A stretch of 64,000 nucleotides of DNA from Streptomyces rishiriensis (GTDB lineage Bacteria > Actinomycetota > Actinomycetes > Streptomycetales > Streptomycetaceae): positions 1,798,001 through 1,862,000 of the forward strand of contig NZ_JAUSWV010000002.1 of assembly GCF_030815485.1 (NCBI RefSeq). The letters run 5' to 3'. The notes under the pieces were generated by a model. It did no database searches, was not told the DNA's origin, and worked only from the letters and a program-made list of their open reading frames with translations. A program made the position numbers and the translations under genes. Positions 1-9,533 of this stretch are shown here, one piece after another (within the stretch, counting starts at the first letter, position 1; the number at the start of each line of letters is the position of its first letter).

Positions 1-173
1 ACATGGCGCCATGAGTCGTCGAGGGGGTGGCCCAGGCCGGCGAAGATCTCGACCTCGACGTCCCACCAGAAACCCTCGGTGTCCACCAGGGTGCCGTCCA
101 TGTCGAGCAGCACGGCCTGCAGGGCGGAGCCCTCGGCCGTGCGGGTTACTGGCGCGGGAACCGTACTGGTCAT
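1..173 (-). CDS. HAD-family hydrolase, N-terminal part only
   Basis: About 58 N-terminal residues are visible before the window ends. Motif I of the HAD phosphohydrolases is clear: LLDMDGTLVDTEG, with the nucleophile Asp and the DxD spacing near residues 24-26. The family removes phosphate from small metabolites; the cap and later motifs lie outside, so the substrate cannot be guessed. The ATG at 173 is preceded by a perfect AAGGAGG ribosome site (187-181). It follows metH on the same strand across 113 bp holding a candidate promoter and a hairpin. Partial gene; start secure. Confidence 0.85.
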   Translation of the reverse strand, partial: MTSTVPAPVTRTAEGSALQAVLLDMDGTLVDTEGFWWDVEVEIFAGLGHPLDDSWRH

Positions 174-198
174 CCACATACCTCCTTGAGGGACGAGC

Positions 199-228
199 AG
201 GCCGGTTCCCGCTGTGGGGAACCGGCCT
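199..228 (-). terminator. Hairpin between metH and the HAD gene
   Basis: Perfect 12-bp inverted repeat (AGGCCGGTTCCC / GGGAACCGGCCT) with a 6-nt loop, just downstream of metH on the minus strand. It could end the metH transcript. A TACACT -10-like box at 248-243 lies upstream of it, so it may instead sit in the 5' leader of the HAD gene. No T-run follows. Confidence 0.55.
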
Positions 229-286
229 TCGGTGGACCGACCAGTGTACGACTTATCCGATCAGTGTGCTCAGTGGCACGCTCGCG

Positions 287-3200
287 TCACCGTGCGTTGA
301 AGTACTTCGCCTCGGGATGGTGGATCACGATGGCGTCCGTGGACTGCTCCGGGTGGAGCTGGAACTCCTCCGACAGATGGACGCCGATCCGCTCGGGCCG
401 GAGCATTTCCGCGATCTTGGCGCGGTCCTCCAGGCCGGGGCAGGCGCCGTAGCCGAGGGAGAAGCGGGCGCCGCGGTACTTCAGAGCGAACATGTCCTCG
501 ACGTCGGCCGGGTCCTCGCCGGCGAAGCCGAGTTCGGCGCGCACGCGTGCGTGCCAGTACTCGGCGAGGGCCTCGGCCAATTGCACGGACAGGCCGTGCA
601 GTTCGAGGTAGTCGCGGTAGGAGTTCGACTCGAAGAGCCTCGCGGTCTCCTCACCGATGCGGGAGCCGACGGTGACGACCTGGAAGCCGACGACGTCCGT
701 CTCCCCCGACTCCTCCGGACGGAAGAAGTCGGCCAGGCACAGGCGGCGGCCGCGGCGCTGGCGCGGGAAGGTGAAGCGGGTGCGCTCGTTGCCCTGCTCG
801 TCCAGGATGATCAGGTCGTCGTCCTTGGACACACAGGGGAAGTAGCCGTAGACGACGGCAGCCTCGAGGAGGTTGTCGGTCTGGAGCTTGTCCAGCAGGC
901 CGCGCAGCCGGGGCCGGCCCTCGGTCTCGACGAGTTCCTCGTAGGTCGGGCCGTCGCCGGTGCGAGCCTGCTTCAGGCCCCACTGGCCCTTGAACAGGGC
1001 GCCTTCGTCGAGCCAGGAGGCGTACTCCTTGAGCTGGATGCCCTTGATGACGCGGGTGCCCTCGAACGGCGGCTTCGGGACGGGATTGTCGGTGGCGACG
1101 TCGGAACGGACGTGGCCCTCCTCCGGACGTTCCTCGGCCTCGACGGCGGCGGCGCTCGGTCGGACCCGGCGCTGCTTCAGCTCCGGCAGCTCGACCCCGG
1201 GAACCCCGCGCTTGACGCCGATCAGGGCGTCCATCAGGCGCAGGCCCTCGAAGGCGTCGCGGGCGTAGCGGACCTCGCCCTGGTAGATCTCGTGCAGGTC
1301 CTGCTCGACGTAGGCGCGGGTGAGGGCGGCGCCGCCGAGGATGACGGGGTAGTCGGCGGCCATCTTGCGCTGGTTGAGCTCCTCCAGGTTCTCCTTCATG
1401 ATCACCGTGGATTTGACCAGCAGGCCGGACATGCCGATGACGTCGGCGCGGTGCTCCTGCGCGGCTTCCAGGATCGCGGAGACGGGCTGTTTGATGCCGA
1501 GGTTGACGACGGTGTAGCCGTTGTTGGACAGGATGATGTCGACGAGGTTCTTGCCGATGTCGTGGACGTCGCCGCGCACGGTCGCCAGCACGATGGTGCC
1601 CTTGCCCTCGTCGTCGGTCTTCTCCATGTGCGGCTCGAGATGAGCCACCGCGGTCTTCATCACCTCGGCGGACTGCAGCACGAACGGCAGCTGCATCTGC
1701 CCGGAACCGAACAGCTCACCGACCACCTTCATGCCGTCCAGGAGCGTCTCGTTGACGATGTCCAGAGCGGGCCGGCTCCGCAGGGCCTCGTCGAGATCGG
1801 CCTCCAGGCCGTTCTTCTCACCGTCGATGATCCGGCGCTTGAGGCGCTCGTCCAGCGGCAGCGCGGCCAGTTCCCCGGCCCTGCCCGCCTTCAGCGACTT
1901 GGTGGTGGCCCCCTCGAACAGCGCCATCAGCTTCTGCAGCGGGTCGTAGCCCTCGGCACGGCGGTCGTAGATCAGATCGAGGGCGGTGGCCACCTCCTCC
2001 TCACTGAACCGGGCGATGGGCAGAATCTTCGACGCGTGCACGATCGCCGAGTCCAGACCCGCCTTCACGCACTCGTCGAGGAAGACCGAGTTCAGCAGCA
2101 CCCGCGCGGCCGGGTTCAGACCGAAGGAGATGTTCGACAGACCCAGCGTCGTCTGCACGTCGGGGCGGCGGCGCTTGAGTTCACGGATCGCCTCGATCGT
2201 GGCGACACCGTCGCCCCGCGACTCCTCCTGACCGGTGCAGATGGTGAAGGTCAGGGTGTCGATGAGGATGTCGCACTCCTGGATGCCCCAGTTGCCGGTC
2301 AGATCCTCGATGAGCCGCTCGGCGATGGCCACCTTCGTCTCGACCGTGCGGGCCTGGCCCTCCTCGTCGATGGTCAGCGCGATCAGCGCCGCCCCGTGCT
2401 CGCGGGCCAGCTCCGTCACCTTCACGAAGCGCGATTCGGGGCCGTCACCGTCCTCGTAGTTCACCGAGTTGATGACCGCCCGCCCGCCCAGCCGCTCCAG
2501 ACCCGCCCGCAGGACGTCGATCTCCGTGGAGTCCAGCACGATCGGCAGCGTCGACGCGGTCGCGAAACGCCCCGCCAGCTCGTCCATGTCCGCGACACCG
2601 TCACGGCCCACGTAGTCCACGCACAGGTCGAGCATGTGCGCGCCCTCACGGATCTGCTCGCGGGCCATCTCCACACAGTCGTCCCAGCGGCCCTCCAGCA
2701 TCGCCTCACGGAACTTCCTCGAACCGTTGGCGTTCGTCCGCTCACCGATCGCCAGGTACGCGGTGTCCTGACGGAACGACACCGTCTGGTAGAGCGAGGC
2801 GGCGCCGGGCTCGGGCCGGGGGTGCCGTTCGGCGGGCGAGGCCCCCTGGACCCGCTCCACGAGCTGCCGAAGGTGTTCGGGCGTCGTACCGCAGCAGCCG
2901 CCGACCAGGTTCAGCCCGTAGTCGCGTACGAAGGTGTCCTGGGCGTCGGCCAGGCCTTCGGCGTCGAGCGGGAAGTGCGCGCCGTCCTTGGTCAGGATCG
3001 GCAGACCGGCGTTGGGCATGCACAGCAGCGGGGTGCGGGAGTGGCGGGCCAGGTAGCGCAGGTGCTCGCTCATCTCGGCGGGGCCCGTCGAGCAGTTCAG
3101 GCCGATCATGTCGATGCCGAGGGGTTCCAGCGCGGTCAGCGCGGCGCCGATCTCCGAGCCGAGCAGCATGGTGCCGGTCGTCTCGAACGCCATCGAGACC

Positions 3201-3805
3201 AGCAGCGGCACCTCGACGCCGGTCGCCTCCATGGCGCGCCGGGCACCGAGGACGGAGGACTTCGTCTGGAGCAGGTCCTGCGTGGTCTCCACGATCAGGG
3301 CGTCCGCGCCACCGGCCAGGAGGCCCTCCGCGTTGGCCTGGAAGCCGTCGCGCAGGGTGCCGTAGGCGATGTGGCCGAGGGTGGGCAGCTTGGTGCCGGG
3401 GCCGATCGAGCCCAGCACCCAGCGGGTGCGGCCGTCGCGTGCGGCGAAGGCGTCGGCGGTCTCACGGGCGATACGGGCGCCCGCCTCGGACAGCTCGAAC
3501 ACGCGCTCGGAGATGTCGTACTCGGCCATGGCCGAGTGGTTTGCGCCGAACGTGTTGGTCTCCACGCAGTCCACGCCCGCGTCGAAGTACTCCTCGTGCA
3601 CGGAGCGGACGATGTCCGGCCGGGTGACGTTGAGGATCTCGTTGCAGCCCTCGAGCTGCTCGAAGTCCTCGAGGGTGGGCTCCTGGGCCTGGAGCATGGT
3701 GCCCATGGCTCCGTCGGCCACCACCACACGGGTGGCCAGGGCCTCTCGGAGCGCGGACACACGGGTCCGGCTGTCGGCGGAAGGGGTCGGCGGCACAGAG
3801 GCCAT
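287..3805 (-). CDS. metH: Cobalamin-dependent methionine synthase
   Basis: 1172-residue enzyme that moves a methyl group from 5-methyltetrahydrofolate through cobalamin to homocysteine, making methionine in the cytoplasm. All four modules are present in order: homocysteine/zinc barrel (about 20-320; zinc cysteines C238, C304, C305), pterin-binding barrel (about 340-610), B12 cap and Rossmann domain (about 640-880; DVHDIG with axial His748) and the AdoMet reactivation domain (about 890-1172). Length is slightly below E. coli MetH (~1227). The ATG at 3805 follows GAGGGAG. It is monocistronic, divergent from gylR. I looked for a B12 or SAM riboswitch upstream and did not recognise one. Methionine made here feeds the SAM pool whose by-product is salvaged by the genes at 9.5-26 kb. 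Confidence 0.97.
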   Translation of the reverse strand: MASVPPTPSADSRTRVSALREALATRVVVADGAMGTMLQAQEPTLEDFEQLEGCNEILNVTRPDIVRSVHEEYFDAGVDCVETNTFGANHSAMAEYDISERVFELSEAGARIARETADAFAARDGRTRWVLGSIGPGTKLPTLGHIAYGTLRDGFQANAEGLLAGGADALIVETTQDLLQTKSSVLGARRAMEATGVEVPLLVSMAFETTGTMLLGSEIGAALTALEPLGIDMIGLNCSTGPAEMSEHLRYLARHSRTPLLCMPNAGLPILTKDGAHFPLDAEGLADAQDTFVRDYGLNLVGGCCGTTPEHLRQLVERVQGASPAERHPRPEPGAASLYQTVSFRQDTAYLAIGERTNANGSRKFREAMLEGRWDDCVEMAREQIREGAHMLDLCVDYVGRDGVADMDELAGRFATASTLPIVLDSTEIDVLRAGLERLGGRAVINSVNYEDGDGPESRFVKVTELAREHGAALIALTIDEEGQARTVETKVAIAERLIEDLTGNWGIQECDILIDTLTFTICTGQEESRGDGVATIEAIRELKRRRPDVQTTLGLSNISFGLNPAARVLLNSVFLDECVKAGLDSAIVHASKILPIARFSEEEVATALDLIYDRRAEGYDPLQKLMALFEGATTKSLKAGRAGELAALPLDERLKRRIIDGEKNGLEADLDEALRSRPALDIVNETLLDGMKVVGELFGSGQMQLPFVLQSAEVMKTAVAHLEPHMEKTDDEGKGTIVLATVRGDVHDIGKNLVDIILSNNGYTVVNLGIKQPVSAILEAAQEHRADVIGMSGLLVKSTVIMKENLEELNQRKMAADYPVILGGAALTRAYVEQDLHEIYQGEVRYARDAFEGLRLMDALIGVKRGVPGVELPELKQRRVRPSAAAVEAEERPEEGHVRSDVATDNPVPKPPFEGTRVIKGIQLKEYASWLDEGALFKGQWGLKQARTGDGPTYEELVETEGRPRLRGLLDKLQTDNLLEAAVVYGYFPCVSKDDDLIILDEQGNERTRFTFPRQRRGRRLCLADFFRPEESGETDVVGFQVVTVGSRIGEETARLFESNSYRDYLELHGLSVQLAEALAEYWHARVRAELGFAGEDPADVEDMFALKYRGARFSLGYGACPGLEDRAKIAEMLRPERIGVHLSEEFQLHPEQSTDAIVIHHPEAKYFNAR

Positions 3806-4167
3806 GAAAGGGCTCCCTCAGATGCGACGGCTGTCGGCTTTGCGTCACCTCAGGATGCGGGCAGAAAGGCTTCCCGGGACGAGCGCACGCCGTCAGGGTA
3901 GCCGGGACGGAGGCCTTATGGTCAGGGGCGTCCACGGGACGGACGGGTGTGGCGGCCTTTCACCGGGCCTTCACGAGCCGCTCCGGAGCCGGGCACGACC
4001 GGAGCACGAGCGTGCGACGGACGCGTCACGTCATGGAGCCGAGTGGCGTAACGCGTATGGACCGAACATTAGCGAGAGGTCGACATGGACCGGTAGTGTT
4101 CGACATTGCCGAACGACGGCAGAAGATGCCGTGCGTGGACGGTCCAGGGGACGGAGGCAGGACGGGG
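3806..4167. promoter_or_regulatory. Divergent metH-gylR intergenic region
   Basis: 362 bp without a gene. It must hold the promoters of metH (minus) and gylR (plus). The gylR-proximal end carries a palindrome repeated upstream of glpF (separate entry). No hairpin resembling a known riboswitch was recognised in the metH leader. Confidence 0.6.
4099..4113. promoter_or_regulatory. Candidate GylR operator upstream of gylR
   Basis: TTCGACATTGCCGAA, an imperfect inverted repeat (TTCG...CGAA) 55 bp before the gylR start. A closely matching TCGACATTGTCGA lies upstream of glpF at 5176-5188. Two copies in front of a local IclR regulator and its presumed target operon fit autoregulation plus operon control. 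Assignment to GylR is inference. Confidence 0.5.
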
Positions 4168-4932
4168 ATGGCACGGAACATCCAGTCGGTCGAACGTGCG
4201 GCCGCGATGCTGCGGCTGCTCGCCGGCGGCGAGCGGCGCCTGGGCCTGTCGGACATCGCTTCGTCCACAGGCCTCGCCAAGGCCACCGCCCACGGGATCC
4301 TGCGCACCCTCCAGCAGGAGGGCTTCGTCGAGCAGGACGACGCCTCCGGGCGATATCAGCTCGGCGCGGAACTGCTGCGCCTGGGCACCACCTACCTGGA
4401 CGTGCACGAGCTGCGCGCGCGTGCCCTGGTCTGGACGGACGACCTGGCCCGGTCCAGCGGCGAGAGCGTCCACCTGGGGGTGCTGCACCAGCAGGGCGTG
4501 CTGATCGTGCACCACGTCTTCCGGCCCGACGACAGCCGGCAGGTGCTGGAGATCGGGGCCATGCAGCCGCTGCACTCCACAGCCCTGGGCAAGGTGCTGT
4601 CGGCCTACGACCCGGTCGCGCACAGCGAGGTCCTCGAGGCCGAGCGCAAGCCGTTCACGGACCGTACGGTGTGCGAGCCGGAGGCCTTCGAGCGGGTCCT
4701 CGACCTGACCCGCGCGCGCGGGTACGCGGCCGACGTCGAGGAGACCTGGGAGGGCGTCGCCTCCATCGCCGCGCCCATCCACGACCGGCGGCGCATGCCC
4801 GTGGGCGCGGTCGGCATCACCGGCGCGGTGGAGCGGCTCGGCCGGGACGGCGAAGTGCGTCCCGAGCTGATCGCCGCGGTGCGGGACTGCGCCCGCGCCG
4901 TCTCCCGCGACCTGGGCGCCGGGCGCTTCTGA
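4168..4932 (+). CDS. gylR: IclR-family glycerol operon regulator GylR
   Basis: 254-residue IclR-type repressor, expected to bind DNA through an N-terminal winged helix (about 5-65, IQSVERAAAMLRLL...LSDIASSTGLAKATAHGIL) and to sense an effector (glycerol 3-phosphate in the known system) through its C-terminal domain (about 80-250). I chose the ATG at 4168 because GGAGG stands at 4153-4157 and the N-terminus then matches the family; an open frame extends upstream to 3949 but would add an unrelated arginine-rich tail. It sits directly before glpF-glpK-glpD in the classical gylR-gylCAB order. Candidate operators lie before this gene and before glpF. Confidence 0.92.
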   Translation: MARNIQSVERAAAMLRLLAGGERRLGLSDIASSTGLAKATAHGILRTLQQEGFVEQDDASGRYQLGAELLRLGTTYLDVHELRARALVWTDDLARSSGESVHLGVLHQQGVLIVHHVFRPDDSRQVLEIGAMQPLHSTALGKVLSAYDPVAHSEVLEAERKPFTDRTVCEPEAFERVLDLTRARGYAADVEETWEGVASIAAPIHDRRRMPVGAVGITGAVERLGRDGEVRPELIAAVRDCARAVSRDLGAGRF

Positions 4933-4985
4933 GCGGCGCACCGCCGACCGGCGCCCGCCACCGCCTCCCCCGAGCACGCACGAGC

Positions 4986-5014
4986 AGGCCGGAACGCCCA
5001 TGCCGTTCCGGCCT
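4986..5014 (+). terminator. Hairpin after gylR
   Basis: Perfect 11-bp inverted repeat AGGCCGGAACG / CGTTCCGGCCT with a 7-nt loop, 54 bp after the gylR stop. It probably ends the gylR transcript before the glpF promoter region. No T-run, as is common in Streptomyces. Confidence 0.6.
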
Positions 5015-5319
5015 CCGCCGCATGCCGGAATATGACCTTGAAACGGTCAAAAAAGGACGAGAGCGTGCGCACCAGCGCGAAGATCGATATCTCACGTCGA
5101 TCAATAACGATCGCGTTTTCGACAACAACACTCTTGACGCACACGTAACGCCGGAGCAAGACTCCCGTCCACCGGTCGACATTGTCGAACACCTAACGGC
5201 AATACGCGCTAGAGTGTGACAACGCCAAAGGCCGGCATCGCTCTCATCCCCGAGGGCGCTCGAACCCCCGGTGGGACCCGGGGTTCGGCTTCCCTGGACG
5301 AAGGACAAAGGAGTCGCGG
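5015..5319 (+). promoter_or_regulatory. glpFKD promoter region
   Basis: 305 bp without a gene and noticeably AT-richer than its surroundings. It contains a half-site TTTTCGACAA (5117-5126), a full palindrome TCGACATTGTCGA (5176-5188, candidate GylR operator) and a good TAGAGT -10 box at 5210-5215. The operator lies about 20 bp upstream of that box, where bound repressor could block RNA polymerase. No convincing -35 box was seen. Confidence 0.55.
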
Positions 5320-6114
5320 GTGTCCAGCTCCGACATCTTCATCGGCGAGACCATCGGTACCGCCATACTCATCCTGCTCGGCGGTGGCGTCTGCGCCGCC
5401 GTCACGCTGAAGGCCTCCAAGGCCCGTAACGCCGGCTGGCTCGCCATCACCTTCGGGTGGGGTTTCGCCGTTCTGACGGCTGTCTACACCTCGGCGCCCC
5501 TCTCGGGCGCCCATCTCAACCCTGCGGTCACCCTCGCGCTCGCGATCAAGGACGACGACTGGAGCAACGTTCCGGTCTACTGGGGCGGGCAGCTGCTCGG
5601 CGCCGCCATCGGCGCCACCCTGGTCTGGGTCGCCTACTACGGCCAGTTCCACGCGCACCTCACCGACAAGGAGATCGTCGGCGAGCCGGCGGTGGAGGCC
5701 ACGAAGGCCAAGTCGGTCGAGGCGCGGGAACAGGGCGCCGGCCCGGTCCTGGGCGTCTTCTCCACCGGTCCGGAGATCCGGGTCGTCTGGCAGAACCTCG
5801 CCACCGAGATCATCGGCACCATCGTGCTCGTCCTCGCCGTGCTCACGCAGGGTCTGAACGACAAGGGCAACGGCCTCGGCAACCTGGGCGCACTGATCAC
5901 CGCGCTGGTGGTCGTCTCGATCGGTCTGTCCCTCGGCGGCCCGACCGGTTACGCGATCAACCCGGCCCGTGACCTCGGCCCGCGTATCGTGCACGCTCTC
6001 CTGCCCCTGCCCAACAAGGGCGGCTCCGACTGGAGCTACGCCTGGGTCCCCGTGGTCGGTCCGCTGATCGGCGGCGCGATCGCTGCGGGTATCTACAACG
6101 TCGCTTTTGCTTGA
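5320..6114 (+). CDS. glpF: MIP-family glycerol facilitator
   Basis: 264-residue aquaglyceroporin giving glycerol facilitated entry through the cytoplasmic membrane. Six membrane segments are evident. The two half-helix motifs read SGAHLNPAV (about 66-74) and a diverged [13 protein letters not shown] (about 209-221); an Asp/Arg after the second NPA favours glycerol over water in this family. The GTG start at 5320 follows AAAGGAG (5307-5313). First gene of glpF-glpK-glpD; 74 bp separate it from glpK. Confidence 0.95.
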   Translation: MSSSDIFIGETIGTAILILLGGGVCAAVTLKASKARNAGWLAITFGWGFAVLTAVYTSAPLSGAHLNPAVTLALAIKDDDWSNVPVYWGGQLLGAAIGATLVWVAYYGQFHAHLTDKEIVGEPAVEATKAKSVEAREQGAGPVLGVFSTGPEIRVVWQNLATEIIGTIVLVLAVLTQGLNDKGNGLGNLGALITALVVVSIGLSLGGPTGYAINPARDLGPRIVHALLPLPNKGGSDWSYAWVPVVGPLIGGAIAAGIYNVAFA

Positions 6115-6188
6115 GAGCACCAGCCGCACCGCGTAGTCAGCAGCGCCGTACAGACAGCCCTCTCACCACGGAACCCCAGGAGCACACC

Positions 6189-7727
6189 GTGACCGACGCG
6201 CACACCGCCGGCCCCTTCATCGCTGCCATCGACCAGGGCACCACCTCCTCGCGCTGCATCGTCTTCGACCGGGACGGCCGTATCGTCTCCGTCGACCAGA
6301 AGGAGCACGAGCAGATCTTCCCGAAGCCGGGCTGGGTCGAGCACGACGCCAACGAGATCTGGACCAACGTCGAGGAGGTCGTCGCCTCCGCCATCGCGAA
6401 GGCCGGCATCACCCGCGACGACATCAAGGCCATCGGCATCACCAACCAGCGTGAGACCACGCTGCTGTGGGACAAGAACACCGGTCAGCCCGTCCACAAC
6501 GCCATCGTCTGGCAGGACACCCGCACCGACGCCCTCTGCAAGGAGCTCGGCCGCAACGTCGGCCAGGACCGCTTCCGCCGCGAGACGGGCCTGCCGCTGG
6601 CCTCCTACTTCGCCGGCCCCAAGGCCCGCTGGCTGCTCGACAACGTCGAGGGTCTGCGTGAGCGCGCCGAGGCGGGCGACATCCTCTTCGGCACCATGGA
6701 CAGCTGGGTCATCTGGAACCTGACGGGCGGTGTGAACGGCGGCCGGCACGTCACCGACGTCACCAACGCCTCCCGCACCATGCTGATGAACCTGCACACC
6801 ATGGAGTGGGACGAGAAGATCGCCGAGTCCATCGGCGTCCCGCTCGCGATGCTCCCGGAGATCCGCTCCTCGGCCGAGGTCTACGGCGAGATCACCGGCG
6901 GCAAGCTGGGCGACCTGCTCGGCGGCATCCCGGTCGCCTCCGCGCTCGGCGACCAGCAGGCGGCCCTGTTCGGCCAGACCTGTTTCGCCGAGGGCGAGGC
7001 CAAGTCCACGTACGGCACCGGCACCTTCCTGCTGATGAACACCGGTGAGAAGCCGGTCAACTCCTACAACGGCCTGCTGACCACGGTCGGTTACCGCATC
7101 GGCGACCAGAAGGCGGTCTACGCCCTCGAAGGGTCGATCGCCGTCACCGGTTCGCTGGTGCAGTGGATGCGCGACCAGATGGGCCTGATCTCCACCGCCG
7201 CCGAGATCGAGACGCTCGCGCTCTCGGTCGAGGACAACGGCGGCGCCTACTTCGTGCCGGCCTTCTCCGGTCTGTTCGCCCCGTACTGGCGCTCCGACGC
7301 CCGCGGTGTGATCGCCGGCCTCACCCGGTACGTCACCAAGGCGCACCTCGCGCGCGCCGTCCTGGAGGCCACGGCCTGGCAGACCCGTGAGATCACCGAC
7401 GCCATGACGAAGGACTCCGGCGTCGAGCTCGCGGCGATCAAGGTCGACGGCGGCATGACCTCCAACAACCTGCTGATGCAGACGCTCTCGGACTTCGTGG
7501 ACGCCCCCGTGGTGCGCCCGATGGTCGCCGAGACCACCTGCCTCGGCGCCGCCTACGCCGCCGGTCTCGCCGTCGGCTTCTGGACGAGCACCGACGATCT
7601 GCGCGCCAACTGGCGCCGGGCCGCCGAGTGGACGCCCCGCATGGACGCGGAGACCCGCGACCGTGAGTACAAGAGCTGGCTCAAGGCCGTCGAGCGGACC
7701 ATGGGCTGGCTCGAGGACGAGGAGTAA
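6189..7727 (+). CDS. glpK: Glycerol kinase
   Basis: 512-residue FGGY-family kinase that phosphorylates glycerol with ATP to glycerol 3-phosphate, trapping it in the cell. The N-terminus [10 protein letters not shown] is the phosphate-binding signature; [14 protein letters not shown] near residue 419 is the second FGGY signature region. The GTG at 6189 follows AGGAG and gives the normal family length; the frame is open for 26 codons upstream without a ribosome site. Second gene of the glycerol operon, 9 bp before glpD. Confidence 0.97.
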   Translation: MTDAHTAGPFIAAIDQGTTSSRCIVFDRDGRIVSVDQKEHEQIFPKPGWVEHDANEIWTNVEEVVASAIAKAGITRDDIKAIGITNQRETTLLWDKNTGQPVHNAIVWQDTRTDALCKELGRNVGQDRFRRETGLPLASYFAGPKARWLLDNVEGLRERAEAGDILFGTMDSWVIWNLTGGVNGGRHVTDVTNASRTMLMNLHTMEWDEKIAESIGVPLAMLPEIRSSAEVYGEITGGKLGDLLGGIPVASALGDQQAALFGQTCFAEGEAKSTYGTGTFLLMNTGEKPVNSYNGLLTTVGYRIGDQKAVYALEGSIAVTGSLVQWMRDQMGLISTAAEIETLALSVEDNGGAYFVPAFSGLFAPYWRSDARGVIAGLTRYVTKAHLARAVLEATAWQTREITDAMTKDSGVELAAIKVDGGMTSNNLLMQTLSDFVDAPVVRPMVAETTCLGAAYAAGLAVGFWTSTDDLRANWRRAAEWTPRMDAETRDREYKSWLKAVERTMGWLEDEE

Positions 7728-7736
7728 GAACCCCAC

Positions 7737-9353
7737 ATGACCAGTCAGACCACCCTGAAGTCCGTGCCTGCCCTGGGGACGCACCCGGCGTCCGGCTCGA
7801 ACCCGAGCCGCGCCGAGACCCGGGAGCAGCTCTCCAAGGCGTCGTTCGACCTTCTCGTCATCGGCGGCGGCATCCTGGGCATCTCCACCGCCTGGCACGC
7901 CGCGCAGTCCGGGCTCAGGGTGGCTCTGGTCGACGCCGGCGACTTCGCCGGCGCCACCTCCTCCGCCTCCTCCAAGCTGCTCCACGGCGGTCTGCGCTAC
8001 CTGCAGACCGGCGCGGTGAAGCTGGTGGCGGAGAACCACTTCGAGCGCCGTGCGGTCTCCCGTCAGGTGGCCCCCCACCTGGCGAACCCGCTCACGTTCT
8101 ACCTCCCCGTGTACAAGGGCGGGCCGCACGGCGCGGCGAAGCTCGGGGCGGGCGTCTTCGCCTACTCCGCGCTGTCGGCGTTCGGTGACGGCGTCGGTCA
8201 CCTGCTGTCCCCGGCCAAGGCCGCGCAGGACGTGCCCGAGCTGCGCACCGACAACCTCAAGGCCGTGGCCGTGTACGGCGACGACCAGATGAACGACGCG
8301 CGTATGGCGCTGATGACGGTCCGCGCGGCCGTCGAGGCGGGCGCCGTCGTCCTCAATCACGCCGAGGTCTCCGGGCTGCGCTTCACCAACGGCCGGGTCA
8401 CCGGCGCCGAGCTGCGCGACCGGCTCTCCGGTGACGAGTTCGGCGTGAGCGCCCGGCTGGTGCTGAACGCGACCGGTCCGTGGGTCGACCACCTGCGCCG
8501 GATGGAGGACCCGAACGCGGCTCCCTCCATCCGCCTCTCCAAGGGCGCCCACCTGGTTCTCAAGCGCACCGCCCCCTGGAAGGCCGCGCTCGCGACCCCC
8601 ATCGACAAGTACCGCATCACCTTCGCCCTCCCCTGGGAGGACATGCTGCTGCTCGGCACCACCGACGAGGAGTTCGAGGGCGACCCGGCGGACGTCGCGG
8701 TCACCGAGAAGGACACCGCCCAGATACTCGACGAGGCCGCGTTCTCCATCCGCGACCAGCAGCTGGACCGGGACCTGATCACCTATGCCTTCGCGGGTCT
8801 GCGGGTGCTGCCGGGCGGTCCCGGCGACACGGCGAAGGCCAAGCGCGAGACGGTGGTGACCGAGGGCAGGGGCGGCATGCTGTCCGTCGCCGGCGGCAAG
8901 TGGACGACCTTCCGGCACATCGGCCGTACGGTCATGCAGAAGCTGGAGGCGCTGCCCGGACACCCGCTGGGCGACGACTTCGAGCCGATCTCCTCGCTGC
9001 CGAAGAAGCTGCCGCTCCCCGGCGTCGCCAACCCGCGCGCGGTCGCCCACCGTCTGCTCGTCGACAACCCGGCGCCCGGCCCGCGCATGGCGGCCGACAC
9101 CGCCAGGCACCTGGCCACCCACTACGGCTCGCTGGCCTTCGACATCGCGCGGCTGGCGAACGACAACCCCGAGCTGGGCCGGCGCGTCCACCCGGAGGCC
9201 CCCGAGATCTGGGCGCAGGTCGTCTACGCCCGCGACAACGAGTGGGCCGAGACGGCGGACGACGTGCTGCGCCGCCGTACGACGCTGACGATCCGCGGCC
9301 TCGCCACGGACGACGTCCGCGCCAAGGTGCAGGACCTGCTCGACAAGAAGTAG
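7737..9353 (+). CDS. glpD: FAD-dependent glycerol-3-phosphate dehydrogenase
   Basis: 538-residue membrane-associated flavoenzyme that oxidises glycerol 3-phosphate to dihydroxyacetone phosphate and passes electrons to quinone. The FAD-binding dinucleotide fold is clear (LLVIGGGILGIS near residues 38-49), followed by the substrate domain with SSKLLHGGLRYLQ near residues 78-90 and the C-terminal GlpD domain (about 400-530). The ATG start lies 9 bp after glpK. Last gene of the operon; a strong hairpin follows at 9438. Confidence 0.96.
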   Translation: MTSQTTLKSVPALGTHPASGSNPSRAETREQLSKASFDLLVIGGGILGISTAWHAAQSGLRVALVDAGDFAGATSSASSKLLHGGLRYLQTGAVKLVAENHFERRAVSRQVAPHLANPLTFYLPVYKGGPHGAAKLGAGVFAYSALSAFGDGVGHLLSPAKAAQDVPELRTDNLKAVAVYGDDQMNDARMALMTVRAAVEAGAVVLNHAEVSGLRFTNGRVTGAELRDRLSGDEFGVSARLVLNATGPWVDHLRRMEDPNAAPSIRLSKGAHLVLKRTAPWKAALATPIDKYRITFALPWEDMLLLGTTDEEFEGDPADVAVTEKDTAQILDEAAFSIRDQQLDRDLITYAFAGLRVLPGGPGDTAKAKRETVVTEGRGGMLSVAGGKWTTFRHIGRTVMQKLEALPGHPLGDDFEPISSLPKKLPLPGVANPRAVAHRLLVDNPAPGPRMAADTARHLATHYGSLAFDIARLANDNPELGRRVHPEAPEIWAQVVYARDNEWAETADDVLRRRTTLTIRGLATDDVRAKVQDLLDKK

Positions 9354-9437
9354 GTCCGCCGACGACCTCTCGTCGGCCCGCTCCCCTGACCCGGGCCGAC
9401 GTCAGGGACGGCCCCTCCGTACCGGGGCCGGAACCGG

Positions 9438-9473
9438 GAAGGGGCGGCTCCACCCCTATGGAGCCGCCCCTTT
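9438..9473 (+). terminator. glpFKD terminator
   Basis: 11-bp perfect GC-rich stem GGGGCGGCTCC / GGAGCCGCCCC with an 8-nt loop, flanked by AA and TTT, 85 bp after the glpD stop. Confidence 0.8.
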
Positions 9474-9533
9474 CGCAGGCCCGTCCGCCCTCCTGGCGGT
9501 CCGCTTGTCGGTGCTGGGTGCTTTCCTGGGGAC

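Noticed and set aside
11..3901. 1296-codon open frame on the plus strand opposite metH
   Set aside because: It is the antisense shadow of metH. The high GC third position keeps the opposite frame open; the translation is Gly/Val/Leu/Asp-rich without any family motif.
3806..3990. Possible cobalamin or SAM riboswitch in the metH leader
   Set aside because: I looked for the B12 box and for SAM/SAH riboswitch cores on the minus strand and found none. A covariance-model scan would be decisive.
6093..9191. 1032-codon minus-strand frame opposite glpK and glpD
   Set aside because: Shadow of two certain genes; low-complexity composition and no ribosome site.
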